64,000 nucleotides of DNA from Undaria pinnatifida. Lineage: Eukaryota; Sar; Phaeophyceae; Laminariales; Alariaceae. The DNA is taken from positions 18,115,204-18,179,203 of the forward strand of contig JABAKD010000010.1 in the NCBI GenBank assembly GCA_012845835.1, read 5' to 3'. The notes beneath the pieces were generated by a model. The model was not told the DNA's origin. It saw nothing but the letters and a program-made list of their open reading frames with translations, and ran no database searches. A program made the position numbers and the translations under genes. Positions 36,301-42,213 of the stretch are shown here, in pieces; the first letter of the stretch is position 1, and each line of letters opens with the position of its first letter.

Positions 36301-39300
36301 ATGGGCCATGGAGGATAGAGGGGATGGTGAAGATGTGGACGGGTTGGGCGACGTCCTGGACTCTGACGGGGTGACTGAGCGGAAAGCACGCGCAGGTGAC
36401 AAGGTGGTCAAGGAACATGCTAACAGTATAATAAAGTAATGTAAATGTCTTGAACAAGTATGAAGTGATTGAATTGCACCCTTCCCCTATATGAGCTGTA
36501 TTCCACGGTACACATTTTATAGTTTTGTTTCGAAGTATACCCTGGCAATATTTTTTTTTTCCCCCGTACCCCTAAACTAACTGATGTCCTATAATTAAGC
36601 CCAAGTTTACTTAATTAGACTAATTACATGACCCCCCCATCTTTGTATATATATATTTACCGCGTGTACGCCGCAGACGACGCTGGTGGGAACAACGTGG
36701 CCAACACAATCGCCCTTCGAAGCAAGACGAGCGCGACGATCTCAGCAGGGTTATCCGACCTGCACGGCAAAAAGCCCAAGGACTGGTCACTATCCTCAGG
36801 TCAATTTACGGAAAATCCGCTTCAGGAGAACCCGTTTAAAGAAACAACGTTTACGGAAGGCCTGTTTAAGAAAGACCAGCTGAAAGAACGCAGGCAAAGC
36901 GACAGCACCACCACCACCACCGCTGCCGCAGCCAAAATGCTGCCAGGGCTATCTCGTAGCATGACCTGGGTGAGACCTAAGGATCACCCCTCCAGGGTGC
37001 TAAAATCGATACGCTCGGAATGGCAGCCACGGTGGCCCGAACATGCTCGCCGCGCGCTCGAGAGTATACCACCGTCTACTTTTGAGGGCGTTGAGAAACA
37101 CGCTGGGTCTAGTGGAGGGGAGGGTGATCAAATGGCAGCCGGAGGAGAACCGTCGGAACGCTCGAAAGTTGTCAACAGGTGTGTATGCCCCGGGAATGGA
37201 TTAGGGCTGAGAACGAACGCGTGCTACGATAGAATTTGCACCACTTTTTTTTTCCCCCGAGGTTTCCTCAATTTGAAATCAGCTTAAGACCTCTCTCTAT
37301 CCCAAAACTGATTTCAAAAGGACAAAAATGAAACTGCTAGACTGGATGAAAAATCCCACGGCCTGGGTACACAACGAGAGTCATTATGCAAAAATGGCGT
37401 AGAAACGACGATAGTACTAATACGATAGTATTAGTAGGTTAAGGAGCGCCGTCATTCAGAAAACATTCAGCCAAAAAAAGTGCTCTATCTCTATCGGAGT
37501 CTTACTACGGTAGCCCCCCCAACTTTTCTTTAACGAAAAATCGGCGGTTTCAAAACCAGCTCCCGATCGTATCTCCTGAAATACGGTGTCCCTCGACACC
37601 CCGACGTCATCAATCGACCGACCTTTGCAAACAAGAACATATATGGATACTTTGTTTTCAAGAGTGTCCTTCCTTGTATCGAGCAGCCGTGAAACGTTGG
37701 GTGAAGTACATCGCTGGTTTTGGGGGGGGGTATCGTAGAATCAGTCATCGTAGCACGCGTCTGAGGTTGTGTTGCACTACCACTCTCCAACATGGTCACG
37801 TGACACTAGCTTCGTGGGTGGCAGTATTATTTTCGAGGAGGATATCCTTCCTGCCTCTGCTTGACTCTTCGGTACGAAGAAAGATGGCATCACAGTAGTA
37901 TGCGACACCATTCAAAAATCTCTTACTTCTGACCGCCCCACAGGCTGGAATTCTGATGTAAGGAGAGAGTATTCATCCTACACCATTTTACGTACGAAAG
38001 AGGCCATCTTTTTCTTATGTTCGTGTGTAACTAGTCTAGAGCCTGATTGAAATTCTTAACTGCCAAATCATTACTTAAGAACCGCCGCGTGCTGCAGCTG
38101 TGGCTGGGAACTCGCGCGGCAGGGTACTTGGGACGACCGTCGTCAACTTCTGTGCGTTGGTGTGTATGGCCAACGCCTGAGTCAACTAAAAAAAGGAGTC
38201 CGTACTTGTTTTTGGCGTTCTTCAGATTTCAAAACTCACATTCGCTCGAAATTTCCCCGTTCCCAATTTGCGAAACCAAGCAATCCACGTTGTCCTAATC
38301 GGGTAGACCACGACATCTCACCGTGCGCAAGCAAACCGGTTACTGCCCATTCGGTAGAGACCGGCCTGTTTCCGATAGGAAAAACGTCTTTTACTTTCTC
38401 TGGCGGCACCGAAACCGATCAGCATGATGTCCGAAAACATGTCAGGTGGCGAGCTCCCCCGGCTCATCGCGTTGCTCTGCACGCTCTGGTCTGCTTGCTG
38501 AGAGCTGTCGAGGTTGACACCTGCGGGCCTGAGGAAGCGCAAACCTCCGATACCATCGGAACATCTTCGGGTTGCCGAAAGGGGCTAGGGGCGCGTGGCG
38601 TGGCAACTGAGGCGGGTGTCCTTCTGCTGGTATTGAAGGCGTGCGATGCATTTAACGCGCACGCCCAGGTGGTAACCACTTGCTGCATATTGATGAGGAT
38701 CGGGGTGCGCTACTCGAGGCAAGCGGGAGTTGACGAACAATCGAAGGTGCGGAGTTATTTTTGTCAGCACGCGGGGTGTTCACGTGCGTGGTTGGGTGCC
38801 CAGAGTTTTTTCTAGGCGTAAATAGTCCTGCTGGTGGCCCCATCCTGGTGTTATCTTTACCATTTATTGGCATTTATGGACTCTGCTAAATGGGGAGGCA
38901 TCGGAGTTGTTGGTTATATAGCACTACCCACCGAGCTATATACAAAATCCACGTGACGAGCAGTAGCACAGTGTTGGACACAGTGTTATGTATATAACCA
39001 ACAAAGAATGTGTCGCGGGTTCGATTAATCCACTCGTCTTTAGAGTTTCTTCGAGCACCGAACGTCTTCAGCATGTGCTCTTTCGCGGTGACCCGCCCCC
39101 CCCGCCCCCCTGCCGCCTCCCGCCCCCCGCTCCACCCGCCTTCCTTGCGCACTCTAACACACATCGAGGTTCCTACGTTCCAAGCGCAATCAGGAGTCGT
39201 GGAGAACAACCGATTATCCACATATAGTATTTTCAGAGACCCCCGAAGTTTTCAGGGACAAATGGCTGGAAAATACAGTAGAGTACGAGTATTGCAGGCA

Positions 39301-40138
39301 GAGTAGCAACATGTATGTTTAAGCTCTTTGATCTAGAATTGACGCGTTTGCTTCTGGAAATCCATTGTTGTGGACAAATTTACTTGAACTTAGTATAGGG
39401 AGCTATCTTGGGGATCTAAAGGGAAAAAAAGTGCCGAAAAAAAATGCCGATATTATGACAGGCACCGGCCACATGAAGCATTAATAGCTGGTGTTGTAGT
39501 ATTAGTAGGAAGAGGGGATGCGTTCCAAGTGCAACACAGGAAGCTGCGAGGCACAAACCGTGGGGCATGAAGATACTCGGATCTTGCTTGCCTCAAGCTT
39601 TTCCAAGACGCTTGATTGGATCGCGCCCGTCGCTTTTTTTGGTTATGTATCCTAGAATCAAGATATAATCAAGATACTAAGCAAATCCCACAAGGATCAA
39701 GGCATTCCGCAACACTGGAGCTGATTGGCTGACTATTCTTATCACCCAAACAATAGGTAAAAAGGGAGCCACATCCCCACGTCCACGCGCAAACTGCTTG
39801 TTTCGCAGCAACCATCGAAGTCCATCGTGTCGAAAACGGAGCTGCTGGTTCGAAACAGTGTCGACCGCGTGGTGAGGAGAGCAGCCAAAGCACACGGCGA
39901 CAACACCGACGTCGCGGCAGAAGTGTCAGCGCTGTTAAGAACGCTTGGAATGGAGCCGTTGATGGCCAATCCACTGAGAGCAACAACATCCACCGCTGCG
40001 GGGTTCGCACCATCGGCGATGGCATCATCGGCGACGGGAAGCGCCGGCTTGCGGCGCGCCAACACCACCACGAGGAGAGCGATGGCCGGGATTCTCGTGG
40101 ACGTGGACGTGGAAGTGGACGAGGAAGCGGCGAGCAAG
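14996..40138 (+). CDS. Multi-exon coiled-coil plus armadillo-like repeat protein gene
   Basis: I assembled this gene from exons with good splice sites and matching phases: 14996-15307, 15483-15557 (or 15569), 16521-16628, 29645-29764, 31100-31237, 32894-33061, 34142-34294, 35277-35341, 35623-36395, 36677-37178, 38423-38668 and 39809-40138. A mini-exon at 30429-30467 is possible. The product starts with a Lys/Arg-rich tail, continues as a charged coiled coil and then carries leucine/alanine-rich paired helices typical of armadillo-type solenoids, with a low-complexity insert between. Such proteins are usually scaffolds. A cilium or basal-body role would fit the layout but is only a guess. No exon was found beyond 40138 with certainty, though 45113-45160 could end the protein. 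The 13-kb third intron means two separate genes (exons 1-3 and 4-12) remain possible. Exon 11 has an apparent frameshift, so the allele may be damaged. Confidence 0.55.
15483..15557 (+). CDS. Exon 2, coiled-coil/ARM gene
   Basis: The acceptor is CGCCCATCGCAG at 15482. The frame continues in phase 0 as [19 protein letters not shown] and QRMLE. The donor is GAG|GTTGGA at 15557, or AAC|GTACAG at 15569 adding four residues. Both keep phase 0. If neither is used the frame stops at TAG 15576, so the splice is needed. Composition matches the coiled coil of exon 1. Confidence 0.55.
15570..16520. other. Intron 2 with AT and poly-G tracts
   Basis: It contains (AT)n at about 15977-15998 and a G run of over 20 bases near 16048-16071. 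No other features are recognised. Confidence 0.5.
16521..16628 (+). CDS. Exon 3, coiled-coil/ARM gene
   Basis: A pyrimidine-rich acceptor (CCTTCGTCAG) and donor ATG|GTGAGC bound exactly 36 codons in phase 0. The peptide contains [12 protein letters not shown] and [16 protein letters not shown], a canonical heptad pattern continuing the coiled coil. The next intron reaches 29644 in my model and houses a LINE and a copia element. Confidence 0.65.
16629..17013. other. Intronic sequence before the LINE
   Basis: No exon is supported. Sequence around 16900-17010 reads into the LINE 5' region without a clear boundary. Confidence 0.35.
17014..20800 (+). pseudogene. APE-type non-LTR retrotransposon, degraded
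   Basis: A decayed LINE polyprotein. Residues from about 17428 form an APE-like endonuclease: [31 protein letters not shown] and SDHNLV are in the right order. The reverse transcriptase follows from about 18930: [32 protein letters not shown] (motif A), [14 protein letters not shown] (motif B) and motif C. The C-terminal region has [14 protein letters not shown] and RVMFGE. Damage: an in-frame TGA at 17704, frameshifts near 18240, 18420, 18910, 19420 and 20560, and several stops. The endonuclease Asn normally in TWNV is Ser, and motif C reads YAAD where YADD is expected, so the second catalytic aspartate triad position is lost. Endonuclease type and C-terminal block suggest an RTE-like or related clade; this is uncertain. 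It lies within intron 3 of the coiled-coil/ARM gene. Confidence 0.85.
20910..21425 (-). mobile_element. Dispersed repeat E, inverted copy
   Basis: Reverse complement of the 10556-10960 repeat. Read on + it starts with a long T/C-rich stretch (the tail), then TTTCGTGCGTATGCGTAGTG, GACCTGGCACATCGTAGACT, CAGAGTGACTGGAGCCTGTC and ends in (AAC)n. Its tail abuts the 3' end of the LINE, so it inserted there or shares its 3' sequence. Confidence 0.75.
21690..21820 (-). mobile_element. SINE family D, tail half split by the copia element
   Basis: AACTCAGATCCAGAGGGTCA and CTCTTCTCCCCCTTCCACGCTG match the tail side of the 8165-8567 and 60655-61003 SINEs. The match breaks at 21820, exactly where the copia terminal repeat starts, and resumes at 26427. 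Confidence 0.8.
21821..22160 (-). repeat. 3' LTR of the copia element
   Basis: About 340 bp. It shares CCACGTACACGGGTGTTAGA, GGGGAAGAGAGAAGAAGTAG, GTGGTGACCCTAATCAT and ATAGGTTCCCCCGCATCTCC with the other LTR, with many substitutions and small gaps. That divergence implies an old insertion. Confidence 0.9.
22161..23320. other. Non-coding internal part of the copia element
   Basis: The position where reverse transcriptase would be expected has no RT motifs on either strand. 23060-23300 is a copy of the repeat at 2490-2745 (GATGCATTTCCTTCCACAGC, CCGACCTATATCCTTAATGA), so foreign repeat sequence occupies part of it. Near 22783, CCGAGAATCGAACTCGG on + is a T-arm-like palindrome. Confidence 0.65.
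23320..24100 (-). pseudogene. Copia integrase, frameshifted
   Basis: From about 24095 downward the - strand encodes the zinc-binding CGGCLEAKE, then [20 protein letters not shown] with the first catalytic Asp. In shifted frames follow [10 protein letters not shown] (second Asp) and [16 protein letters not shown] (catalytic Glu). The D, D and E residues are all visible, but a stop after MLRDGI (23835) and at least two frameshifts interrupt them. A post-integrase segment with [12 protein letters not shown], typical of copia (P-x-E), extends to about 23330. Confidence 0.85.
24101..24849. other. Linker between gag-like and integrase parts of the copia element
   Basis: Several short - strand frames, one reading [16 protein letters not shown] near 24345-24300. 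A protease would lie here in an intact element, but no D-[ST]-G motif is convincing. Confidence 0.35.
24850..26043 (-). pseudogene. Copia gag-like open frames, broken
   Basis: An ATG at 26043, 56 nt inside the 5' LTR, opens a frame beginning [20 protein letters not shown], interrupted near 25726. The shifted frame (25693 to 25352) contains [20 protein letters not shown]. After an in-frame stop a Gln/Pro-rich stretch follows, with two copies of a QQPHLPxAAA..PWPP unit. Position and composition fit a gag/nucleocapsid precursor. I do not see a CCHC knuckle. Confidence 0.65.
26099..26426 (-). repeat. 5' LTR of the copia element
   Basis: 328 bp, matching 21821-22160. On + it runs TGTTTGACCAGCC to AAACCAACA and is followed by the CGCTG target duplication and the resumed SINE. 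Confidence 0.9.
26427..26530 (-). mobile_element. SINE family D, body half beyond the copia insertion
   Basis: CTACGGTACGTGCATTCATT, TTTATCGCAAGAAGACTTCA and TTCCCTCGTTGACT match the body of the other family-D SINEs. The tRNA-like head is missing, so this copy was already 5'-truncated. Confidence 0.75.
26605..26870. repeat. Short-period ATACCCTATA tandem repeat
   Basis: About 25 degenerate units of 10-14 bp built on AATACCCTATAATACCCTAC. There is no coding potential. Confidence 0.85.
26871..27417. other. No gene seen
   Basis: Intronic in the proposed coiled-coil/ARM gene. No exon with matching phase and no known repeat was recognised. Confidence 0.35.
27418..27501 (-). mobile_element. Solo terminal repeat of the TRIM element
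   Basis: Exactly 84 bp. On - it runs from TGTTGTAAGGCTTAGTTTGG through AACCTTTTGCAAGTAGTCAA to CTGAACA, nearly the same as the TRIM terminal repeats. CCTCT lies one base outside one end and directly outside the other, a possible imperfect 5-bp duplication. No internal region is present, as expected after LTR-LTR recombination. Confidence 0.85.
27502..28092. other. No gene seen
   Basis: AT-rich sequence with a short piece near 28060-28092 that resembles the end of MITE family B. No exon is supported. Confidence 0.35.
28093..28357 (+). mobile_element. MITE family A, copy 1
   Basis: Starts GACTGATTCTACGACAGCC and ends GGGGCTACCGCAGAACGACTG. The inverted ends share the TTCTACGGTAGCCCCCC motif followed by a TTTCTTTAACGAA block. 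The interior carries GAACGATGACGTCGGG and ATTTCAGGAGATACGGCCGG. At least nine copies occur between 28 and 57 kb. Confidence 0.8.
28980..29218 (+). mobile_element. MITE family B, copy 1
   Basis: Begins GACGCGTGCTACGCTAGAG and ends CTTTATCGTAGCAACGCGTC, an imperfect inverted pair. Interior: AAAATCGTCGG, GATTCTCGTTGTGTACCTAG and TCTCCAAATCAGCTTTTGGG. It is AT-rich and has no open frame of note. Confidence 0.75.
29645..29764 (+). CDS. Exon 4, coiled-coil/ARM gene
   Basis: A strong acceptor (TTTTTGTTTATCCTGCAG) and donor GAG|GTGTGT enclose exactly 40 codons in phase 0. The peptide [20 protein letters not shown] and [14 protein letters not shown] continues a coiled coil in the register expected after exon 3. 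Linking it to exon 3 across a 13-kb TE-filled intron rests on phase and composition only. Confidence 0.55.
29880..30207 (+). mobile_element. MITE family B, copy 2
   Basis: Starts near GACGGCTTGCTACGCGCGCC and ends CTACTGTATTGTAGTCGCAT-GCGTC. The interior has AACCCAAAATCGTCGG, a long T run (29968-29986), GTATACCTGGGCCATAATTT and CAAATCGGTTTTTCGGG. It is more diverged than other copies. Confidence 0.6.
30429..30467 (+). CDS. Possible mini-exon (13 codons), coiled-coil/ARM gene
   Basis: The acceptor GAATTTTGTTCTGCAG and donor AGG|GTTGTC bound a phase-0 peptide [13 protein letters not shown] that would fit between exons 4 and 5. It is short enough to arise by chance. Confidence 0.35.
30898..30990. 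repeat. (GTAT)n microsatellite
   Basis: About 23 tetranucleotide units with a few GTAC variants. Intronic. Confidence 0.9.
31100..31237 (+). CDS. Exon 5, coiled-coil/ARM gene
   Basis: Acceptor GATGCTGGCCTCAG, donor GAG|GTAAAA, 46 codons in phase 0. It begins with a charged helix ([17 protein letters not shown]), has a run of five serines and ends [11 protein letters not shown]. It is the transition from coiled coil to the first armadillo-like helix, which completes in exon 6. Confidence 0.6.
31238..32130. other. Intron 5, mostly unassigned
   Basis: No exon in the expected phase. A short piece near 31305-31345 (GCCTTCATTTTTATGG) resembles SINE family D. Confidence 0.35.
32130..32275 (+). repeat. 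Repeat F without microsatellite expansion
   Basis: TTCTGAGCCCCTAACACG, GAGCTCAATTATTCATATCT, CACCCAAAACATGACTTCGA and GTTCGTTCGCGCAA follow the same order as in the 40.4- and 58.3-kb copies, but the CAACAT hexamers are absent. Confidence 0.65.
32336..32716 (+). mobile_element. TRIM-like element, complete copy 1
   Basis: 84-bp direct repeats at 32336-32419 and 32633-32716 both start TGTT and end CCTTAACA. They differ at roughly 11 positions, so the copy is old. One base after the left repeat TGGCATCGTCCACAGG lies where a reverse-transcription primer site belongs. A polypurine tract AGGGGGGGAAAG abuts the right repeat. The ~213-bp interior encodes nothing. GGGTTCAAGCCCC (32457 onward) resembles a pol III B box. 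Size and structure match terminal-repeat retrotransposons in miniature. I found no target duplication. Confidence 0.85.
32894..33061 (+). CDS. Exon 6, armadillo-like repeat region
   Basis: Acceptor GGCTATCTGTGCAG, donor GCG|GTGAGA, 56 codons in phase 0. The peptide has two amphipathic helices: [19 protein letters not shown] and [14 protein letters not shown], then VTDGVVA. Spacing and small/hydrophobic pattern fit an ARM/HEAT-type unit. Confidence 0.65.
33206..33462 (+). mobile_element. MITE family B, copy 3
   Basis: Starts GACGCGAGCTAGGATAGAGGT and ends CACCTCTCTACCTCAGCATG-CGTC. The interior retains CTCAAAATGGTCGCAATTCC and TTTGGGGGAGATGTGGAGC. Confidence 0.7.
33900..34135. repeat. ~30-bp degenerate tandem repeat (TGACGTGACGCT)
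   Basis: About eight units of CTGACGTGACGCTGTTTTGTC-like sequence, ending just before the acceptor of exon 7. It is an intronic minisatellite. Confidence 0.8.
34142..34294 (+). CDS. Exon 7, armadillo-like repeat region
   Basis: Acceptor GACGTTATACAG, donor CTA|GTGAGT, 51 codons in phase 0. [35 protein letters not shown] form two to three helices of an ARM unit. A partial copy lies at 34870-35050, and the two differ in their 3' ends: here GCTAGTGAGT makes a donor that the other copy lacks. Confidence 0.65.
34373..34686 (-). mobile_element. MITE family B, copy 4
   Basis: Ends GACGCGTTCCACGATAGAGG and CCTCTATCGTACCATGCGTT. Inverted orientation: GAGGTTCCTCACTTTCGGAG, CGACGATTTTGGGATAAGGA. Confidence 0.75.
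34695..34790. repeat. ACCGCCTTAT repeat fragment
   Basis: GTGTGCCGGAGCAATATGAC and CGCCTTGATGGGGGAAGCCG match the array at 43030-43420 and the fragment at 43795-43930. Confidence 0.65.
34870..35050 (+). pseudogene. Degraded duplicate of exon 7
   Basis: From GGAGAAACCCTGCTATCAAG on, this aligns with exon 7 (CTCCGAGATGTGGG, CTTAGCCGAAGCCCTAGC). A 4-bp ATTC duplication shifts the frame, and no acceptor lies upstream. Its 3' part reads [18 protein letters not shown], which looks more protein-like than the end of exon 7, so it may preserve the older sequence. Confidence 0.65.
35277..35341 (+). CDS. Exon 8, coiled-coil/ARM gene
   Basis: Acceptor ATCGGTTTATTGCAG and donor TTTAG|GTTGAA. The 65 nt enter in phase 0 and leave two bases, completed by the first base of exon 9. 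The peptide is [20 protein letters not shown]. The donor is weaker than most. Confidence 0.5.
35623..36395 (+). CDS. Exon 9, low-complexity region with 24-bp in-frame repeat
   Basis: Acceptor GGAGCCATCAG, donor CGCAG|GTGACA, 773 nt. It takes one base to finish a codon from exon 8 and leaves one base for exon 10. It begins [21 protein letters not shown] 24-bp repeat gives three STNFPAEL units, then an Ala/Pro-rich and charged stretch ([19 protein letters not shown]) and a basic Arg/Gly segment. Neither end lies in an ARM unit, so this looks like a flexible insert. A potential donor at 36064 was set aside because only the full-length exon matches the next exon's phase. Confidence 0.55.
35694..35766. 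repeat. 24-bp coding tandem repeat, three copies
   Basis: ACGAACTTTCCAGCCGAACT (plus TTCC) repeated three times. All three frames on + and the opposite strand stay open through it. Confidence 0.9.
36677..37178 (+). CDS. Exon 10, Lys/Glu-rich and Ser/Thr-rich region
   Basis: Acceptor CGTGTACGCCGCAG, donor AACAG|GTGTGT. It enters with two bases completing GAC with exon 9 and leaves two bases. The peptide has a short repeat ([19 protein letters not shown]), a TTTTTAAAA run and a Trp-containing stretch ([16 protein letters not shown]). No known domain. Confidence 0.55.
37216..37761 (-). mobile_element. MITE family B, copy 5, carrying a nested family-A MITE
   Basis: The left end AACGCGTGCTACGATAGA (37216) and right end ATCGTAGCACGCGTC (to 37761) are the two B termini. 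The right terminus is split: CTCTATCTCTATCG, then a family-A element, then ATCGTAGCACGCGTC. B interior is at 37250-37490 (CCCAAAACTGATTTC, GTACACAACGAGAGTCATTA). Confidence 0.8.
37497..37746 (-). mobile_element. MITE family A, copy 2 (nested in family B)
   Basis: Starts GAGTCTTACTACGGTAGCCC and ends GTATCGTAGAATCAGTC on +, flanked on both sides by ATCG (37493-37496 and 37747-37750), a 4-bp target duplication. The interior has ATCTCCTGAAATACGGTGTC and CACCCCGACGTCATC. Confidence 0.85.
38423..38668 (+). CDS. Exon 11, armadillo-like repeat region with apparent frameshift
   Basis: Acceptor ACCGAAACCGATCAG. With the two bases left by exon 10 the frame reads [19 protein letters not shown] and then meets TGA (38501). 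A second frame takes over with [20 protein letters not shown], then [20 protein letters not shown], ending CCCAG|GTGGTA in phase 0. Both halves look like ARM helices and both outer phases match neighbours, so a one-base disruption inside the exon is likely. It could be a sequencing error, a true null allele or an unrecognised small intron. Confidence 0.5.
38669..39808. other. Intron 11, no further feature
   Basis: C-rich tract near 39093-39145. The fragment at 39340-39480 (AAATCCATTGTTGTGGACAA, AAAAGTGCCG) may be a decayed MITE. No exon is seen. Confidence 0.35.
39809..40138 (+). CDS. Exon 12, last well-supported exon of the coiled-coil/ARM gene
   Basis: Acceptor TGCTTGTTTCGCAG, donor AAG|GTTAGG, 110 codons in phase 0. 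It contains [20 protein letters not shown] and [14 protein letters not shown], two ARM-like helices, then an Ala/Ser/Thr linker and an acidic [14 protein letters not shown] end. If unspliced it would terminate four codons later at TAG. Confidence 0.6.
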
Positions 40139-40194
40139 GTTAGGTGTATGTAGTGTAATGGTAGCATTTTTTTATCAGAATATTTTTGTGACTA

Positions 40195-40385
40195 ACGGGG
40201 TTCCCCCAATATGGCGGTATCCCTATATAAGGCGGTATCCCGATACAAGGCAGTCAAAATCGCGTGGCGCGACCGGGGAATTAATTGCACTTATTAACGT
40301 GGACTGAATAAGGCGGCTTCCCTCTATAAGGCGGTCAGATTGCTCTCTATTGCACACCACCGCCTTCATGGGATCCCGACCCCTA
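40195..40385. repeat. Repeats of GGCGGTATCCC / AAGGCGGT
   Basis: GGCGGTATCCCTATATAAGG recurs several times. It is the reverse complement of the ACCGCCTTATATAGGGATAC units at 43330-43390 and 43890-43920. Confidence 0.7.
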
Positions 40386-40394
40386 CTGCTGTAG

Positions 40395-40565
40395 CATATT
40401 CTAAGAATTTTCCGAGCTCCTAACATGAGGTTGAGGAGGTCAACATCAACATCAACATCAACATCAACATCAACATCACCCGAAACTTCATGACCTCGAA
40501 GGCATTCGTTCGTTCGCGCAATCCGACCAACACAACTTCTACGCGCCACCCCCTTGTACAACAAG
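40395..40565 (+). repeat. Repeat F with (CAACAT)n insert
   Basis: CATATTCTAAGAATTTTCCG, AGCTCCTAACATGAGG, then six CAACAT units (40441-40476), then CACCCGAAACTTCATGACCT and TTCGTTCGCGCAATCCGACC. The hexamer lies at the same internal position as in the 58.3-kb copy. Confidence 0.75.
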
Positions 40566-40720
40566 TAAGGGTGTTCGTAAAAAAGTATCAGAAAAGAACG
40601 TCGGTTCCTCAATTTGAGGAGCTAAAAAAAAACCTTTCCGCACTATAGAGGGATGACTCTTTCTGGGTGTTTTACAGGGTTTTTTTGGTGTGCATCATAC
40701 CTAGGCCATTGTGGGGGGTG

Positions 40721-41126
40721 TGTTTTAAGGCTTAGTTCGGGTAAGCATTCGGTTAACCTTTCGCACGTGGTCAAACGGAATAATACCCCACACTACTACC
40801 TTAACAAGTGGCGTCGTCGACAGACCATGTTTTTTTGGGGTGGTAGGTTCGAATTCCACCATCAACAATACTAGTAAACTTTTTCAGACGTCTTTCCCCA
40901 GACAGATGTCGAACTTGAAAAAATACTCTCCCCGGTATCCCCGAGATATGAAACCGCTTGGATATTGACAGGTCCGCCCGCGCATATCCGGCCAAGACCT
41001 GCTATCCCGCGGTTTCAGGGGGGGAGAGTGTTATAAGGCTTAGTTTAGGTAAAAGCCATTGAAATTGGTGAACCTTTTGCAAGTGGTCAAACGGACTAGT
41101 ACCCCACTACTTCAAATACCTCAACA
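40721..41126 (+). mobile_element. TRIM-like element, complete copy 2
   Basis: Terminal repeats at 40721-40806 and 41029-41126 start TGTTTTAAGG / TGTTATAAGG and end in TTAACA / TCAACA. The right one has a small insert. TGGCGTCGTCGACAGACC starts two bases after the left repeat, and GGTTCGAATTCCACC 37 nt later resembles a B box. The polypurine tract CAGGGGGGGAGAG abuts the right repeat. The interior aligns along its length with copy 1 (GTCGAACTTGAAAAA, GCTTGGATATTGACAGGTCC). Confidence 0.85.
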
Positions 41127-41899
41127 TTTTCCATCGGGAGGCATTTTCAGTTCTTCTACCGAGTTGACTCACGCCACGGTCTAGGTACTTGATTGAGGAG
41201 GTTGCATATATCTCACCCAAGATCTGTTTTTGGAGAAAAAGCTGAAAGTGCACCCGGTTATGACCAACGCTAATGGCCTGCAGGCATCAAAACTAGTCAT
41301 GTGAAACAAGAACGGTGGCAGTCCGACGGGATGATTTTGGGTTTTTACGTAAATCGCTTTGAGACTTCAAGGGGGGGCAATTAAACGACGAAAATTTGAC
41401 GATTTGACATCGGCCACTCACTGTCACTGACTGGTTGGTGGACGACAAAATATAAAATTGGTGCCCGCCCGAACGACGACGGCAACAACAACAACAACAA
41501 TAACAATATATAAGACTCTGTACGGGATGGGCGCGGGCAGCATGATCCTACTCGAGCTGCTTCGCGCTGACGCTACTTACTGATTGGTAGACGCTTCGGA
41601 AAATATCGTAATCGTCGTTTTTTCGTCCCTATACTTTAATCAAGATGTAAGAGACGGTTCAGGCTCTCCCCCGTAAAGATTAGGAAAATATTTGTCCCCC
41701 AAAAATTGTCTGCCTCTATCTATCGAAGCATGCGTCGGGTATGGAGGTCCTCAAGTCGTCTTGCGGGGGAGAGGTTGCAATCCCTGAGCGAAACGTTTGT
41801 GACCGGTTAAGCACCACCCCAAGCGTGGAAATAATCGGATTATAGTATATGATTTTTGTTTTGTACGAGTATACATTTGTGTTTTGGACGCTGGCGCAT
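41127..41899. other. No gene seen
   Basis: (CAACAA)n near 41484-41500. Otherwise mixed sequence with weak similarity to MITE family B pieces (41205-41300). Confidence 0.35.
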
Positions 41900-42110
41900 A
41901 AAAACGTTTTTGGCAGGGTTGCCCGCGAACGAAGAATGTTATCGAGAAGTCATGTTGATGTTGATGTTGATGTTGATATTAATGTCAATGTCGATGTTGA
42001 AGTTGATGTTGATGTTGATGTTCAGCTGCTCCTCACGTTAGGAGCTCAGAAAGATATTGGAAAATCTGCTGCACCCCCCCCAAGCGCGGGCTCTGACTCG
42101 ACACGACAAC
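41900..42110 (-). repeat. Repeat F, inverted, with (GATGTT)n expansion
   Basis: GGGTTGCCCGCGAACGAAGA, then about 12 GTTGAT-type hexamers (41954-42024), then AGCTGCTCCTCACGTTAGGA and AGATATTGGAAAATCTGCTG. Confidence 0.75.
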
Positions 42111-42213
42111 AACAATGTAAAATTGCATTTTTTTCGAAGATGGGTCATTCCTCTATAGTGCGGTTGAATTTGTATTAGCTTCTTTTTTTTTCGGCCCCTC
42201 AAGGGCCTGGGAA

